64,000 nucleotides of DNA. It comes from Trachelipus rathkii. Its lineage: Eukaryota > Arthropoda > Malacostraca > Isopoda > Trachelipodidae. The stretch lies in NCBI GenBank assembly GCA_015478945.1, contig JABUQX010086941.1:39021-103020 (forward strand), in the 5' to 3' direction. This document shows positions 38,432-51,659 of this stretch, piece after piece; the first letter of the stretch is position 1, and each line of letters begins with the position of its first letter. The notes under the pieces were generated by a model. The model was not told the origin of the DNA. It made no database searches and saw only the letters and a list, made by a program, of their open reading frames with translations. A program made the translations under genes and the position numbers.

Positions 38432-38476
38432 GGAAAAATGTCGACAATTTTATAAAAAATTTGTCGACCATTTTCC
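38432..38476. repeat. imperfect palindrome around two GTCGAC sites
   Basis: GGAAAAATGTCGACAA on the left pairs with TTTGTCGACCATTTTCC on the right, about 17-19 bp per arm with small mismatches, around an A/T-rich loop. Isolated; no neighbour explains it. Confidence 0.6.
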
Positions 38477-38520
38477 GTTACGGTTAAATTTGAAATCGTC
38501 AACCATTTGAATTTCTTTTA

Positions 38521-38528
38521 ATAATATA

Positions 38529-38577
<49 letters not shown>

Positions 38578-38699
38578 TATTATATATATATATATAATAT
38601 ACTATATATACTATATATATATATATATTATATATATAAATATATAATATATATATATTATATTTATATATATATATATAATAGATATATATAAATGGT
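38521..38699. repeat. (TA)n array
   Basis: Nearly pure TA dinucleotides with ATTA breaks, directly followed by a poly-C run. Confidence 0.9.
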
Positions 38700-38701
38700 A
38701 A

Positions 38702-38725
38702 CCCCCCCCCCGCCCCCCCCCCCCC
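38702..38725 (+). repeat. poly-C tract
   Basis: Ten C, one G, then thirteen to fourteen C, immediately after the (TA)n array. Long C runs are rare elsewhere in the window. Confidence 0.9.
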
Positions 38726-39059
38726 TCTTGAATATTTTGAAAATCATTTGGAAATATAAATTTATGAAATTATTAACGATTTTAAACTTTTTTCAGAATA
38801 ATTTCTAAAAGTTTTTTTTTCTTATATTTAAGAGTTTTATATGAGTATTATCATGTAAGTTTCATAAATATCTAAAGCAGTGCTTTTTATTTTCTCCATA
38901 GACAATATTAATAAATTATTTGAACAGCTTTTTTTGTTATGATTATTGTGAAAGATTGTCTTCCCGAAGGCCGAAGGCCTGGGATATGAGAAGGTTTATA
39001 TAACTATATAACATATATATGTATATATTATATATACTAAATGTTTATTTATAAAATAT

Positions 39060-39069
39060 ATTTTAAAAT

Positions 39070-39116
<47 letters not shown>

Positions 39117-39140
39117 TATAGTATATATATATATAATAAG
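39060..39140. repeat. (AT)n array
   Basis: AT dinucleotide run with a few breaks. Confidence 0.9.
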
Positions 39141-39904
39141 GGCGAATCCTTATTGCTTGGTTACATGTGGGTAGAATGTTTTAAGGAAAAAATAAATAAT
39201 AATATAGAAATTATTGCAACTCCCTTAATCTTCTCATCATAAAATGTCGAAATAATTTTTGTCTTCTAAGGATTCTACATACTCAAGATTGTATTTTTAT
39301 TTGCTTTTTCCGCCGCAGCCAACATATAAAAAATACTAGCTAGCCAACTACAATCTGCGGAACTCGAGCCTTTCCCTGAAAGTTAATCGTTCAACAGGTG
39401 CGCACGCAATGATAATTTACGTCACGGCCGAAACACTAAGAAACGCTTGCGAAAATTTAACAGCAAGCAATACTTTGAGCGAGAGCAAAACGCATTTTCG
39501 TTCTACTTTCCAATGTTTTGGAGTTAATTCTTAATTTTAAAGAAAAGAAGTAAAAAACGGTTAAAAAAAATTTTTCTAATGCTTATCTGTCCAAGGTTGC
39601 CATATATTATTAGTGTCGAAATTTAACATAAAAATAAGATATTATATATATTGTATATATTTATAGTAGTAATATATACTATAGGATATATATAATATAT
39701 TATATATAGGTGGAGATATAATCATATATTATAATTATATATAATGTATATATATATATATATATATATATATTACTATATATATATATATATATATTTT
39801 TGAATACAAGGCTTTTGTTGTTCCACCATTGGTTGGAATTTTAAAACATCATAAATATTATTTTATATCAATTATTTATTATATATTATTTTATTTTATA
39901 GCAG
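39141..39904. other. spacer between (AT)n arrays
   Basis: 39,160-39,640 is unassigned, moderately GC sequence. 39,640-39,800 is mostly (TA)n. It lies next to the 3' end of the hAT pseudogene; I did not find a clear terminal inverted repeat. Confidence 0.45.
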
Positions 39905-41320
39905 CAAAATGATTGATCATTTCCTTCATTTTTCTTGTGCAACTACGATGAACACTCATTAAAGCCAGTCTTGTTCAGTCTTTACTCTGACTGAGTAGAC
40001 GTTTGCGGAAAGGTAGGTTTTGACGCCTTTTTCAGAAGGTAGAGAAAGATTTTTTCTTCTGTGTGCCGTGTAGTGAATTAGATAGTTGCTCAAATTCTTA
40101 ATATTCCCAAAAAGTTTGGGAAAAGATCCGGATTGCGTTTCTTTAAGGCGCCGAGATATCTTAGTAGCAGATTTTTAGGTTTTTGTTCTACCACTATCTA
40201 TTTCCAGTGAATAGTCAGCACCACTAACAGTTTTTAGGTCAACAGTGTGACTGTAACAGATTTAAACATTTCTTTCATTACTTTCTAATTTTCTGTAAAT
40301 TTTTATAATTTATAATCATGGACTCTAAATTACTTTTTGTAGAAAATTAATTTCCAAACTGGATTGGATAAATAAGTTTGACAAATAAGAAATCAAAATC
40401 AGGAATTGCAACTGCGACTTTAGAGTAATGTTTTATGTCTATTGATTCTACATTGATTCTGATAAGGGCCTTTCTTACTTCATCATTAACAGAAATTTTT
40501 TTCCATCTTCAAAAATGTGCGAAAAATTTTCATCAATGTTTGAGCGAAAATCTCTCAAACATGACGTCACATTTTCGATATGATCTATTAGAATAGTTTC
40601 TATATCTAGTGAAAATGACATAATGAAAGAATGAAGGAGAACAAAGTTGACCAGATTTTTTTTTTTTACAAATATCGACCCATTTGCCTGTCTACCATTT
40701 GGGTATAGGTCCATTACAGAATTCAAAAGATACATTGACGAAGTGTAAATATCTCGATCCATCTCAAGCTCTTCTAAATCTTCAACAATTGCTTTAAAAT
40801 CTGCTCAAAATCGTTACAATAAATAGTGATTTTCCATCCAGCTGGTTTCGCACATTGGTCTTAGTTTTATTCATTTTTGTGTGTCAAAAAATCTTTTTCA
40901 TTTTAAAATAGTTGTCCATTTTGGTGACTTAAAATCGTGCCCAGTTGTTTTCATTGTGCCAACACAGTTTATAATATGTTGCACTTCGCATGTGTGTTCC
41001 AACTCCCAAGGCTAGATTTAAGAAATGTAAACAGCAATAAACAATGTATTATTGAACAGACAATGCCACTGAAAATTTTTACCTTATTACAGTATGAACA
41101 CTCCTAAAAATTTCCTTCAACGCTGCTGCAACGTCACATCCTTGTCTAATTCGAAAGTCACTATTTAATCCAAGTGCCTTCATCCTTTGTAGTATAACTT
41201 TCACTAGACCTCCTTTTGTGCTTAAAAATGCATCAAAATCCAAAAGATCTTCACGAAGAACATATACGTTTTCTACATTGCTATCAATATAAATAGGACT
41301 ACTCTTAATTTTCTTTCATT
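39905..41320 (-). pseudogene. hAT-family transposase (P52rIPK/ZMYM-like), inactivated
   Basis: Read on the minus strand, hAT blocks occur in order. 41,310-41,090 gives VLREDLLDFDAF, MKALGLNSDFRIRQGCD and VAAALKEIF, the counterpart of REDFLGF...LRGQGYDGAANMSG. Then about 41,043-40,981 gives VYCCLHFLNLALG, the C-x-x-H-x-L-NL motif. A diverged CETRW region (ETSWMENHYLL) follows near 40,850, then a 95-codon frame (40762-40475) ending CLRDFRSNIDENFSHIFEDG. At the end (about 40,120-39,950) are PNFLGILRI, KTYLSANV and SVRVKTEQDW, resembling the C-terminal dimerisation domain. Stops and frameshifts break it throughout, and the catalytic acidic residues cannot be fixed. In active elements it would cut and paste the element; here it is dead. 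Confidence 0.75.
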
Positions 41321-41477
41321 ATTACTTATATTATTCTTAAATTCAAATTAAAAAGAAAAAAAACAAAAAAAAAATTAAATTTGAAATTTCGGGTGGTTAG
41401 ATGGATTCAAAAACTCCTCAACTACTTATATATATATATATAAATATATATAGTATATACTAAATTGTATAATATAT

Positions 41478-41511
<34 letters not shown>

Positions 41512-41583
41512 CTATTTATATATATATATTATATATAAACTATTATTATATATTAAGTTCATAGAGGGATTTTTGAATCATAT

Positions 41584-41615
<32 letters not shown>

Positions 41616-43400
41616 ATATATAATATATATATTATATATATATAATATATAATATATATATATAGTATAGTATATATATATATATTATTATATATAATAT
41701 AATTATATATATATATATATATATATATAATTTACGCAATGTAAAACGTTTATGAAAATGTATTAGATTATTTACCCAAAAGAAATAACCTAATTTAACC
41801 AAATCTTTCCTAACAAACGTAACGCAACCTTACCAAACCTTTCCTAACCTAACTTAAACTTATATCAACCTATTCAAACTCAATCAAACATAAACAACGT
41901 TACAATAAATTGTGTGTCGGTGAGTCTCCCAAATTTCATTTTATTAAGTATATTATAAAATCTTGTGTTCTGCTAATTGTTATTATGAATAAATAGAGGG
42001 CATCTTCAGTTACATTTGACCGTACACTGAGGGAATGGGGGAGTAGAGTATCTTCAGGAGGCATGTGCTCTACATTTTTTTCATTATTTTCATTGACAAT
42101 TCTGTCAAACAATTACTATCTTCATTGCTTGTAGTGCATCTTTTTGAGGTAGGGTTTACGAAGAAAATTTTAACTTAAAAGCACGTCTTGAATATTTTCA
42201 CAAAGAGATCTCTCAGAAAATGTTAATTTAATTTTATAAAATTTACAAACATTACGTTACTAAGGATTCTTAAAAATATCTTTATAAATTTTACTCGCGC
42301 TGATACCTCTCTAGGAAGTGTATATCAACGGTATCTATGAATATAGGAATTGAAATAAGTTTATCTTCATCTGTCTCATTTATTCAAAGGTCTTTCCCCT
42401 CATAAAATAAAATCAAAGAAAAGAAAAATGAAAAAGAAAACCTTAACAAAAACAAAGCTATCAACACAGTTTTCTCATCTCTAAACAATCGCCTTTAAAG
42501 ATAATAATTTATTTACAAAAAATAAACCTTTTCTTAATTTAAAACAAAGGGAAATTATAATGAGATACAAACAGATAATCCAAATGAAAGAGCTCTATGT
42601 GTGTGTTTGTGACTTTGTGTGTTTACTTGTATAAGAAAATAAATTCAAATAAAAATATTTTTCAACCATTGTTTTTGAAAATAGTTTTTATATTTCGGGT
42701 ATTTTCAAAACTTTTTATTTTAATTTATAATATTTAACGTCGACTGAGAATTTTTGGCTTTTTTTTATTCATAACATTTCACTTAAAATTATGACAAAGG
42801 AATGCGATTCAAAGAAGTTCCTGAATATATATATATATTTTTTTATATTTTTATTATTTTTTTTAATATTTTTGTGAATGGATCTAGAGGATAAAATAAT
42901 GAAAGTAAAAAAAAACAAAAAACAAACAAACTCCTAACCCTCAGATTGCCAACGTCACTTGATAATAAGCCCTATGTTACATGTGGATAAAGACGAGTTT
43001 TCAGATAACATATTTTGTTTGATACTTCACTTCATCTCTCCCCAGACCTCGATAAAGAGTAAGATCGTGTAAAAAGAGGTAAAATAATACACAACCACAA
43101 AAAAAAGAAAAAAAAAAGATGGGGCTTCAACGTCACAGTCTTAAAGTTGTCACTTTGCTAATAGCAGCTTCGTAAATTTTGCGAAGAATTAAAACAGAAA
43201 TATGACAAACGCTAACCAAATACCTTTCACCTGTCTCGAATCTCTCTTGTTTATATATCTACCTATTTTGTTTGTTATGTTTCACTTCGGGTTTAAAATG
43301 TTGGTTTCGTGTTTTCATTATTTTTTTTTTATTTCTCTATATTTCCGCAAAACTTTTCATCACTTAAAATCATATAAATACGTACATATATTAAGACACA
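41321..43400. other. unassigned DNA with (AT)n array
   Basis: 41,425-41,730 is (TA)n with breaks. 41,780-41,890 has several CCTAA/CCTAACCTAA pieces. 41,900-42,800 is AT-rich with no recognised gene. 42,860-43,200 has A-rich runs. The frame at 43202-43522 ends inside the next (TA)n array and looks spurious. Confidence 0.45.
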
Positions 43401-43407
43401 CGTGCTC

Positions 43408-43439
<32 letters not shown>

Positions 43440-43779
43440 ATTTATATATATATACAATATATTATTATATAAATATATATTATATAATATATATATATAT
43501 ATTATATATATTTATTAATTAAGTAATATATATATATTATATATAATCTATATATATGAAGTGTATATATAGTATATACTATATATATTATTATTTATTT
43601 TGATATATTTAAATAGTATTAAAGCTATAAAGATAAAAATAATAAAAATATATTATATATAATATATATTTATTAATTATATATCTATATATATATATTA
43701 TCTATATAATATAATATATTATATTTATATATATATATTATTATATATATCTATATATATTATATATATAATATATATA

Positions 43780-43836
<57 letters not shown>

Positions 43837-43912
43837 ATTTATATATTATATATATATATATATATATTATATAATATAATATATATTTATCTATTATATA
43901 ATATAATATATT
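43401..43912. repeat. large (TA)n complex
   Basis: About 0.5 kb of TA/ATTA units with a short unique interruption near 43,600-43,650. Confidence 0.85.
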
Positions 43913-44223
43913 TTGAAATTAATAATTCTCAATTATGTTTCAAACAAAGCTTCTGAGCCTTGGAGAGTTGCTTGTCTTTCTTCGTAATCGATGCTGTATA
44001 TGAAAGAGACGCTCAATAGCTACACTTGTTTGAAGGGCTGCAATTATTCCCTCGGAGTTTTCGCAGATGGGGAAACTTTTAATTATTTGCATTACCAATG
44101 GATTTTAATAATGCGATTCATGTTTTTTGCTTTTGATAATATTCATTCAATGGAAGAGTGTCTTTTGACACTTCTGAACAGATTCTTTATCGTTGCTAGA
44201 AGCTAAAGAAGTTCATGGATTCA

Positions 44224-44576
44224 GCAAATGGTTTCGCTATACAATAATGGTAAATGTGTATCTGTTTTTGTAATCTTTTCCTTTTTATTGGCTAGTGAAA
44301 TTTTCTGCTTTAGCAGCATTTCTCGATAGGCATGCAAACCTTTTAACCCTCTGTGAAACCATGGTTCAAGTAATTTTGGTTTTGTGTTAGGACCAGGAAA
44401 GTTGCTATTGCCGCCTGTGTTACCGTTATTGCAGATTATGGAATCTATTATTAATCTCCACATGAGTATTTTTGTCATCTTTGAAAGTCTTTTACTTTTA
44501 ATAGCAGTATTCACAGCTTTCATCGTTGCAACTAGAGGATCCCGTCTGACAAACAGAATTTTAGAGCTAATATTTA
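44224..44576 (-). other. open frame with coding-like composition, unassigned
   Basis: Minus-strand frame open for about 117 codons (upstream SSKILFVRRDPLVAT, then the ATG at 44523). It contains GPNTKPKLLEPWFHRGLKG and LLKQKISLANKKEK. The residue mix is ordinary, not low complexity. PWFHRGLK loosely recalls the K-PW-x-x-x-x-LK segment between endonuclease and RT in some LINEs, but I could not extend this. A plus-strand frame (44384-44593) overlaps it. Candidate transposon relic or hypothetical coding piece. Confidence 0.2.
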
Positions 44577-45912
44577 GTTATTCAAACGTTTAAAGAAAAG
44601 TTACAATTAAGTAAAATCGCATTAATGATATTGTCAGGCCTTCTTCTTTGTGATTGTATCGAAGCGTAAGGAGCAGTTCCTTAATTTCTCCATCCTCTCA
44701 AGCACGTATATACTACTATCAGAGAGTCTGAATATCTGCGTAAGTAACGATTGGGAAACATTTAGTCTATAATTCATCTGATATATCAGCTATCCGCAAA
44801 ATTTATGCGGATGCGAAATGCGATCGCGGAGAAAAATGATGGGGATATCCGCATATGCGGATCGGATGAGGATATCGCTACACTCTAATATATATATCTA
44901 TATTATTATATATATATATATTTATTTTATTATATTATATATTATATTATATTATATATATATTAATATATATATATTATATATATATATATATATTACT
45001 AAGGATTTGCCGACCACCAGGTGCATGGAGAAAATTTATTGTTTCCGGATGTTGGCGGTGCGAGGAGACGCAATGATTAGATGTTGAGCTGTGGTGCATT
45101 AAAAGGATTCGTGCCTGTTTTACAATAGTTTTCAGTCTTTACAATTTTACCCAACTTGTAATTACAACTTGTACAATACGTCAGTAAACAAGAACTGAGG
45201 TAAAGATTTGTTGTCAGCGGTTGGCACCGAAAAAAAATCAGATGATTTAAAATTTCAACTGCATTTTTTACGTGATGTTTCATGCTAAAAAAGTCATGAT
45301 TTTTTTTTGATTTTTTAGGCAAATTTCTTTTTCCCCAAATTAGAAATAATCCTAGTTTACCTGAATTAAATGATAAGTATTTTCATTATTTATAGTATTC
45401 TGATGGTTTAATCATTTTACAAAGAATAATAAAATAGAGTACTCAGATTTTCTACAGTATATATACTAATTTTACCATAAATTAAACTAAATTAATTTAT
45501 TTATAACTTATATTAATTTAAGTATTATTAGGGCCTATCTATTATTTTTAAAAATTATTTAAAAGATATTTGTTACTATAAAAAAAATTAATAATATACA
45601 AAAAATAAAAAATAAAAATCAATAATCAAATTGATTTTTTCCAAAAAAAAAAAATTCACTGTTATTGATACATTTAGAAGTCTACAGTTGGTAGATATAT
45701 AGAAGTGCACGTGGCCATTTGTTTAGGCCTGCTATGCATGATTTCTGTATTACGAAATTAAGTGGTTTTGTAGATATATTCTATCTTTTATTTCATATGC
45801 TTTTCTTTTGGGTTTTTTTATAATAATATACTTCAATATAATATAAAGTGGTAAGTCATCTTGGTTTTGGCACACGTTCTATGTTAATTACTCAGCCCAT
45901 AAATTTTGGAGT
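44577..45912. other. unassigned DNA
   Basis: 44,700-44,880 has several CATATGCGGAT-like words (GGATATCCGCATATGCGGAT near 44,841). 44,885-45,000 is (TA)n. 45,001-45,912 is AT-rich with no gene recognised. Confidence 0.45.
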
Positions 45913-45976
45913 ATATATATTATATTATTATATTATAATATATATATTAATACATATATATATATATATATATAAC

Positions 45977-46012
<36 letters not shown>

Positions 46013-46231
46013 TATTATATACTATCTATATATATTATATATATATATATATATAAATATAATTATATTATATATATAAATTATATATATTATTATTATT
46101 ATTTATATTTAATATATATTAGTATATATATTTATATAATTATATTATTATTATATATAGTATATAATATTATATTATATATATCTTATCTATAAGTATT
46201 ATATATAATAGTATATATATAGGTATATATA
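45913..46231. repeat. (TA)n complex
   Basis: TA/TTA units with many breaks. The 115-codon Ile/Tyr frame across it is a repeat product. Confidence 0.85.
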
Positions 46232-46334
46232 TAGAGGAGAGGAGAGGAGAGAGGAGGAGAGGAGAGAGAGAGAGGAGAGAGGAGAGAGAGAGGAGAGAGA
46301 AGAGAGAGCGAGAGGAGAGAGAGAGGAGAGAGAG
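46232..46334 (+). repeat. (GA)n / GGAGA tract
   Basis: Purine tract immediately following the (TA)n complex, with frequent GGAGAG units. Confidence 0.9.
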
Positions 46335-47058
46335 TTTTAAGAATGGTGGATTAAACTGAACTATGGTTGCCGAGTGTATTAATACCAAATAGAAAGAAAT
46401 AAAGAAATTCACATGTAACAAAAAAAAGAGTTTTTATAATCACTAGCTTGTTTCAAAAAAAAGTCCACCGTTAGTGTTTTTAGTTTGTTAATATATGCAC
46501 ATTTGTTGATTTCGTTGTCTATTGCACAAACTTAAGTTAAACTTGTTGATTAGGTGAGTAGTCTCAAGTGTTGAAGATTAAAATTGTATAAATTTCAAGT
46601 TAATAGTTTTGTGTTTGTAGAAATACAAGCAACAAAACTCTTCCATTAGTGTTTAAGAACTTTGGTAAAGATTTGTGTTAGCGGTTTGTGAAGCGGTGTC
46701 GTACTGAATTTTGGTGCATGCAAGACCTAGATATATATTTATCATTAATAATCTTATATATATATATTATATATATTATATATGTATATAATTATCTGTT
46801 TATTATATTTAGATTAGCTATATATATTATTTATTATAATTATCGAATGTTTCATTATTACGGTCTGATAGATGCCCAGCACTGATGATTGTTTTAATGC
46901 TGTATTTATTTTGTATTTTCTGACTGGCAATTCACATGGTATATTCTTATATTTTTCCCAGCCTTTTTTTAACATAAAGGATATGTTGTTGATTTTTGTT
47001 TTATTATTATTAGTCTTGTAAAAACTGTTTGTTTGTTTTTTGTTTTTTCTTATCATGT
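46335..47058. other. unassigned AT-rich DNA
   Basis: No gene recognised. A (TA)n-rich patch is at 46,755-46,790. T-rich sequence precedes the TG array. Confidence 0.5.
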
Positions 47059-47175
47059 TGTGTGTGTGTGTTGTGTGTTTTGTGTGTGTGTGGTGGTGTG
47101 TGTGGTGTGTGTGTGTGTGTGTGTGTGTGGTGTGGTGTGTGTGTGTAGGTGTGTAAGGTGTAGGTGTAGGTGTTT
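47059..47175 (+). repeat. (GT)n array with GGT/GTAG variants
   Basis: GTGTGTGT runs alternate with GTGGTGTG and, at the right end, three GTAGGTGT-like units. Confidence 0.9.
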
Positions 47176-47819
47176 TTTTCTTTCTCCAGTTAATTTGATT
47201 TATTAAGTGATACTTATGTTTCAGTTATATATAAGTGATTGTAGAAGTATATGATGCGGTTAGTAATTTATCTATATATATTATATATATGATATATTAT
47301 CTTTTATATAGAATATATATTATATATAATATTATTATATATATCTATATTTTTATAATATATATTTATAATAATAGTATATATATAACTGTATGATATA
47401 TATATATATGTATTTTAAAGAAGTACACCTAATATGAGCAGAAATATAATGTGAGAAAAAACCCTTTTATATTAATATATATCTTTATTTATTTTATTCA
47501 TTTAAATATAACACAATTTTTGTCATTACGATCGAAATTTTTACGCTGACTGAAAATAACTTTTTTTTTTTTTTTATTTTTTAGTTTGTGACCAAGTATA
47601 ACAGAAACCATAAAGTAAAACGAATTTGCGAGTTTGGTTTATCATTTAGTCACACAGAATTTTTCGAGTCGTAACTTAGAAAATTGGCATTTAGTTTTTA
47701 AGCATTTCACAGGCTATTATTTTAATGGCCCTTGTGAATCATGCATCTCTATAATATGAAAGTAATGATGCTCAAAATGTTATACAGAAAATGTTTGCTG
47801 CTCTAAAATATTATATTAA
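47176..47819. other. unassigned AT-rich DNA
   Basis: (TA)n patch at 47,270-47,410, a poly-T run near 47,562-47,574, otherwise unique AT-rich sequence without a gene. Confidence 0.5.
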
Positions 47820-48002
47820 TAAATAATTAATAATAATAATAATTATAAGTATATAATATTAATAAATTATTATAATAATAAATACAAAATATAATAATTT
47901 ATATTAATATTAATGATAAATATATATAAATAATATATAGCGATCATTTGCTCAACCTCTGACAATATATAATATGGTCTAATAATAATAATAATAATAA
48001 TA

Positions 48003-48033
<31 letters not shown>

Positions 48034-48922
48034 TAATAATCATTATAATAATATAATAGATAATAATAATATAATAATAATATAATAATACTAAATATCA
48101 TAAATGATAATATAATTTAAATAAGTATAATATAATAATATAATAATAATATATAATAATATAATAATAATATAATAAATAATAATAATAATAATAATAT
48201 AATACTATATATAATATTTTAATAATAATCATAATAATAATAATAATACTAAGTATATAATAATAATAATAATATAATTAATTAATATAATATAATAATA
48301 CATAATAAAAATAATCTTTATCGAATCTAATAATATATAAATATTAATCTTAAAATAATAATATTAATAAAATATAATATAATCAATACTATTGTTTAAT
48401 AATAATTCAATATAATTTTATAACTTTTAAATATTTTCAAATAATTTTAATATCATTTTTTAATCATTCATTTTAATATATTTAAAAATATTTTATTATA
48501 ATAATAATTCTCAATCTTTACTAATATATAATTATATATAATATCTAATAATAATAATATTATAATAATATAGTACTAATAATAATAATATTTTATTATT
48601 TTTTAATAATTTAATAATATTTCATATAAGAAAATATGAATGATACACTTTTTGAACATAATAATAAATAATATATATAATATAATATAATATTAATAGT
48701 ATATAATATAATATATATAATAATAATATAACTAATAAAATAATAATATTAATTATATAATATAATTATATATCTAATAAAATATATTAATATATTATAA
48801 TAGTAATCATAAATATACTAATAGTATTATATAATAAATAATATTTATTTAATTTTAATATTTTTTAATAATTTTAATAATAATAATTTTATTAATTTAT
48901 AATATAAATAATAATAATAATA

Positions 48923-49013
<91 letters not shown>

Positions 49014-49060
49014 ATTTTAATAATTTTAATAATAATAATAATAATAATAATACATTAATA
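47820..49060. repeat. (AAT)n-dominated simple-repeat domain
   Basis: Over 1.2 kb built almost wholly from AAT/TAA and AT units. The cleanest (TAA)n run is 48,907-49,006. The 83-codon Leu-rich minus frame is a repeat product. Confidence 0.85.
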
Positions 49061-49524
49061 TAATATATGAAAATAATGTTTATTTTCTTAAATAATCGTT
49101 CTGAAATACTGCTCATATCATTGAAAATAACATTTAGCAACAAAAGATTAAGTGAAATTAGAGCTTCAAATCAATATTTTTAAAGTCAATTAATAAATTT
49201 GAACTCGTATAAATCAATAAGAGGCATTTTAAACTAAAAAAAAAGTCATAAAGAGGCATTTTAATATACAAATGGCATAAGGCTCAATAACGGGCATTTT
49301 CAGAACAGCTTAGTAAATTCCCTTTATCTTTGTAAGCTGTTAATCTCCTCTTTAGCTTTATCTTCCTCTTTTGCTCTTGGGGTTAGTGATCTCTTAATAA
49401 GGATTATGTTAATATGCAAGAGGATTTATCTTCCATGGCTTATGTATGGGGTAGTTATTTCATAGATGGTCGCAATATGCAATGTTATTTTTTTATTACT
49501 TTAATAGATGGTGCAATAATGCAA

Positions 49525-49628
<104 letters not shown>

Positions 49629-50080
49629 ATTTTTTTATTATATTATTTATTATTTTTACTAAATTTTCAATTGTTATTTTAATAATTATTTAATTAATAA
49701 TATTATAATTTATTATTATTATTTTATTATTATTTTATTATATTATATTATTATTAATTATTATTATTGATTTTATTATTAGTAGTAGTAGTAATCGTAG
49801 TATCTAAGTATTTTTTAGAAAATTGAGATTTATTATTTCTTAATTTACGATGTGGCATAGGCTAAACTATATACATTCATTTTTAAATTATTTTTTAAAT
49901 AATTTCCATATTTTTTGTAAGTTTTTTTGATAGTGAAAAAGAAAACCGTAAATTATACATATTAAATTTACTTGGGGATTAACTTCATATATACGGGTGC
50001 TTAATGTATTTAACAAACTTAACTGTCTTTTATATTTTCCGAGAGAGGGATTATTATTATTATTATTTATTATTATCTTA

Positions 50081-50114
<34 letters not shown>

Positions 50115-50475
50115 TATTATTATTTTATTATATATTTTATTATTATTAATTATTATTATTATTATAAAAATAAAAATAACTAAATACAATGAAGCGATAA
50201 AAAAATAACAAGTAAATATATAATAATATAATATATATATATAATATAAAATTTAATCTTAAAAATATTAACAGTAAATATAATATAATATATAATAATA
50301 ATAAAATAATAAATAATAATAATATAATATAATAATTACTATATAATAGTCGACATGTACTATTATTATATAAGGCCAGTGAAAATACTTCTACTTCCAC
50401 GAATAACTTCTAAACTATTTTTTCACATGTGACTCACCTTATTTACAAGTTTAAACATAGATATATACAGTATAA

Positions 50476-50506
<31 letters not shown>

Positions 50507-50819
50507 ACTTGCGTGATTCCTTGTTTTTGTGGTGGGTTGCGTTGGGTTTTGTTGTTAAGGGGATTGTTCCGATGTTTGTTGGGTGTGGCTTTGAATTTTC
50601 GAAGAAAATTGACAGTTTTATTTTATTGCTCTTATTTGTATTTCACATATATAATATTTGCTAGTGTAATTTAATATGTTTATGTATTTTGATGTATCAG
50701 ATTTATAATATGTAATTTATTTTATAGTGAATGAGGTAAGCTTTTGCTGTCTTATTGTGGTGTGCGCGTAATCTTGTATTTGGTTTTTGATAAGCATTTG
50801 GAGTTTTGTTTTGTTAAAG
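49629..50819. other. ATT-rich and unassigned DNA
   Basis: ATT-rich tracts at 49,700-49,790 and 50,050-50,165, (TA)n at 50,475-50,510. 50,510-50,640 is unique, T/G-rich, unassigned. Confidence 0.5.
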
Positions 50820-50951
50820 ATTTTTGCTCTCCTCTCTCTTGTCGTCTTCTCTCTCTCTCTCATCAATCATTCTCTCTCTCATCTCTTCCTCTCTCTGCTC
50901 TCCTCTTCTCTCTCCTCTCTCCTCTCTCTTTCTCTCTCTCGTCTCTCTCTT
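50820..50951 (+). repeat. (CT)n microsatellite
   Basis: CT-rich run with TCGTC, CATC and CCTC interruptions; three overlapping Ser/Leu frames arise from it. Confidence 0.9.
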
Positions 50952-51621
50952 AGTGATAAAAGGGGTTTTGAATTCAGTTTTTGAGGTCATCGAGAGGTTT
51001 ATATATAATTAAAATTGTATAAATTAGTTGGGCGTAACCTAGTCAGCGACTGATGTGAGGCAGTATAATCCCGAATGTAATTAGTTTTAATAAATTAACC
51101 GAAGAACTAAAAGCAATTGTAAACACTTTACTATTAAGGGATAACTATGAAGGTCAATACTTGTGTTGAGGGTTCATATGCCAATCGAAGAGTACCAAGT
51201 CAAAGAGTAACCAGAATATGGCTCTTTGTTCGTCTGTTGTGTGTTTGTCTTTGAAGAATGCCGGCCTTCACACACAGTGAAGAGGTCGAACCGTTACCAC
51301 GTTAGTACCTGTAGAGTTTCTTAGCCGCCCCCACAATAAATCGAAGGCCGTAATATTCACCAGAGCTATCACGAACGAGGAGGCCATGCGATTCCTATTG
51401 ACCTGTGGTAGTGGGGGCAAAAGCAGAAAAGATAAAACTACAAGCCCCTCATACACAACTAGACCTGTAGTGGAGGAAAAAGAAAGATAACTCCTCAACA
51501 CTCTGTGGCCAGCCTACAGACATGCTGCTCGATTTTCTTCTTATCTATAATTTCTAGATGGTGGTAGGTCATATGATATAGTATTTATATTATGATATGA
51601 GTAGTATTATGATTGATATAT

Positions 51622-51659
<38 letters not shown>

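Noticed and set aside
43991..44206. 71-codon plus frame with ordinary composition
   Set aside because: No family recognised, no splice or start context, and an equally open antisense neighbour exists; left unassigned.
45848..46195. 115-codon Ile/Tyr frame
   Set aside because: Translation of a (TA)n complex; the same happens at 54894-55127, 61169-61528 and 62027-62362.
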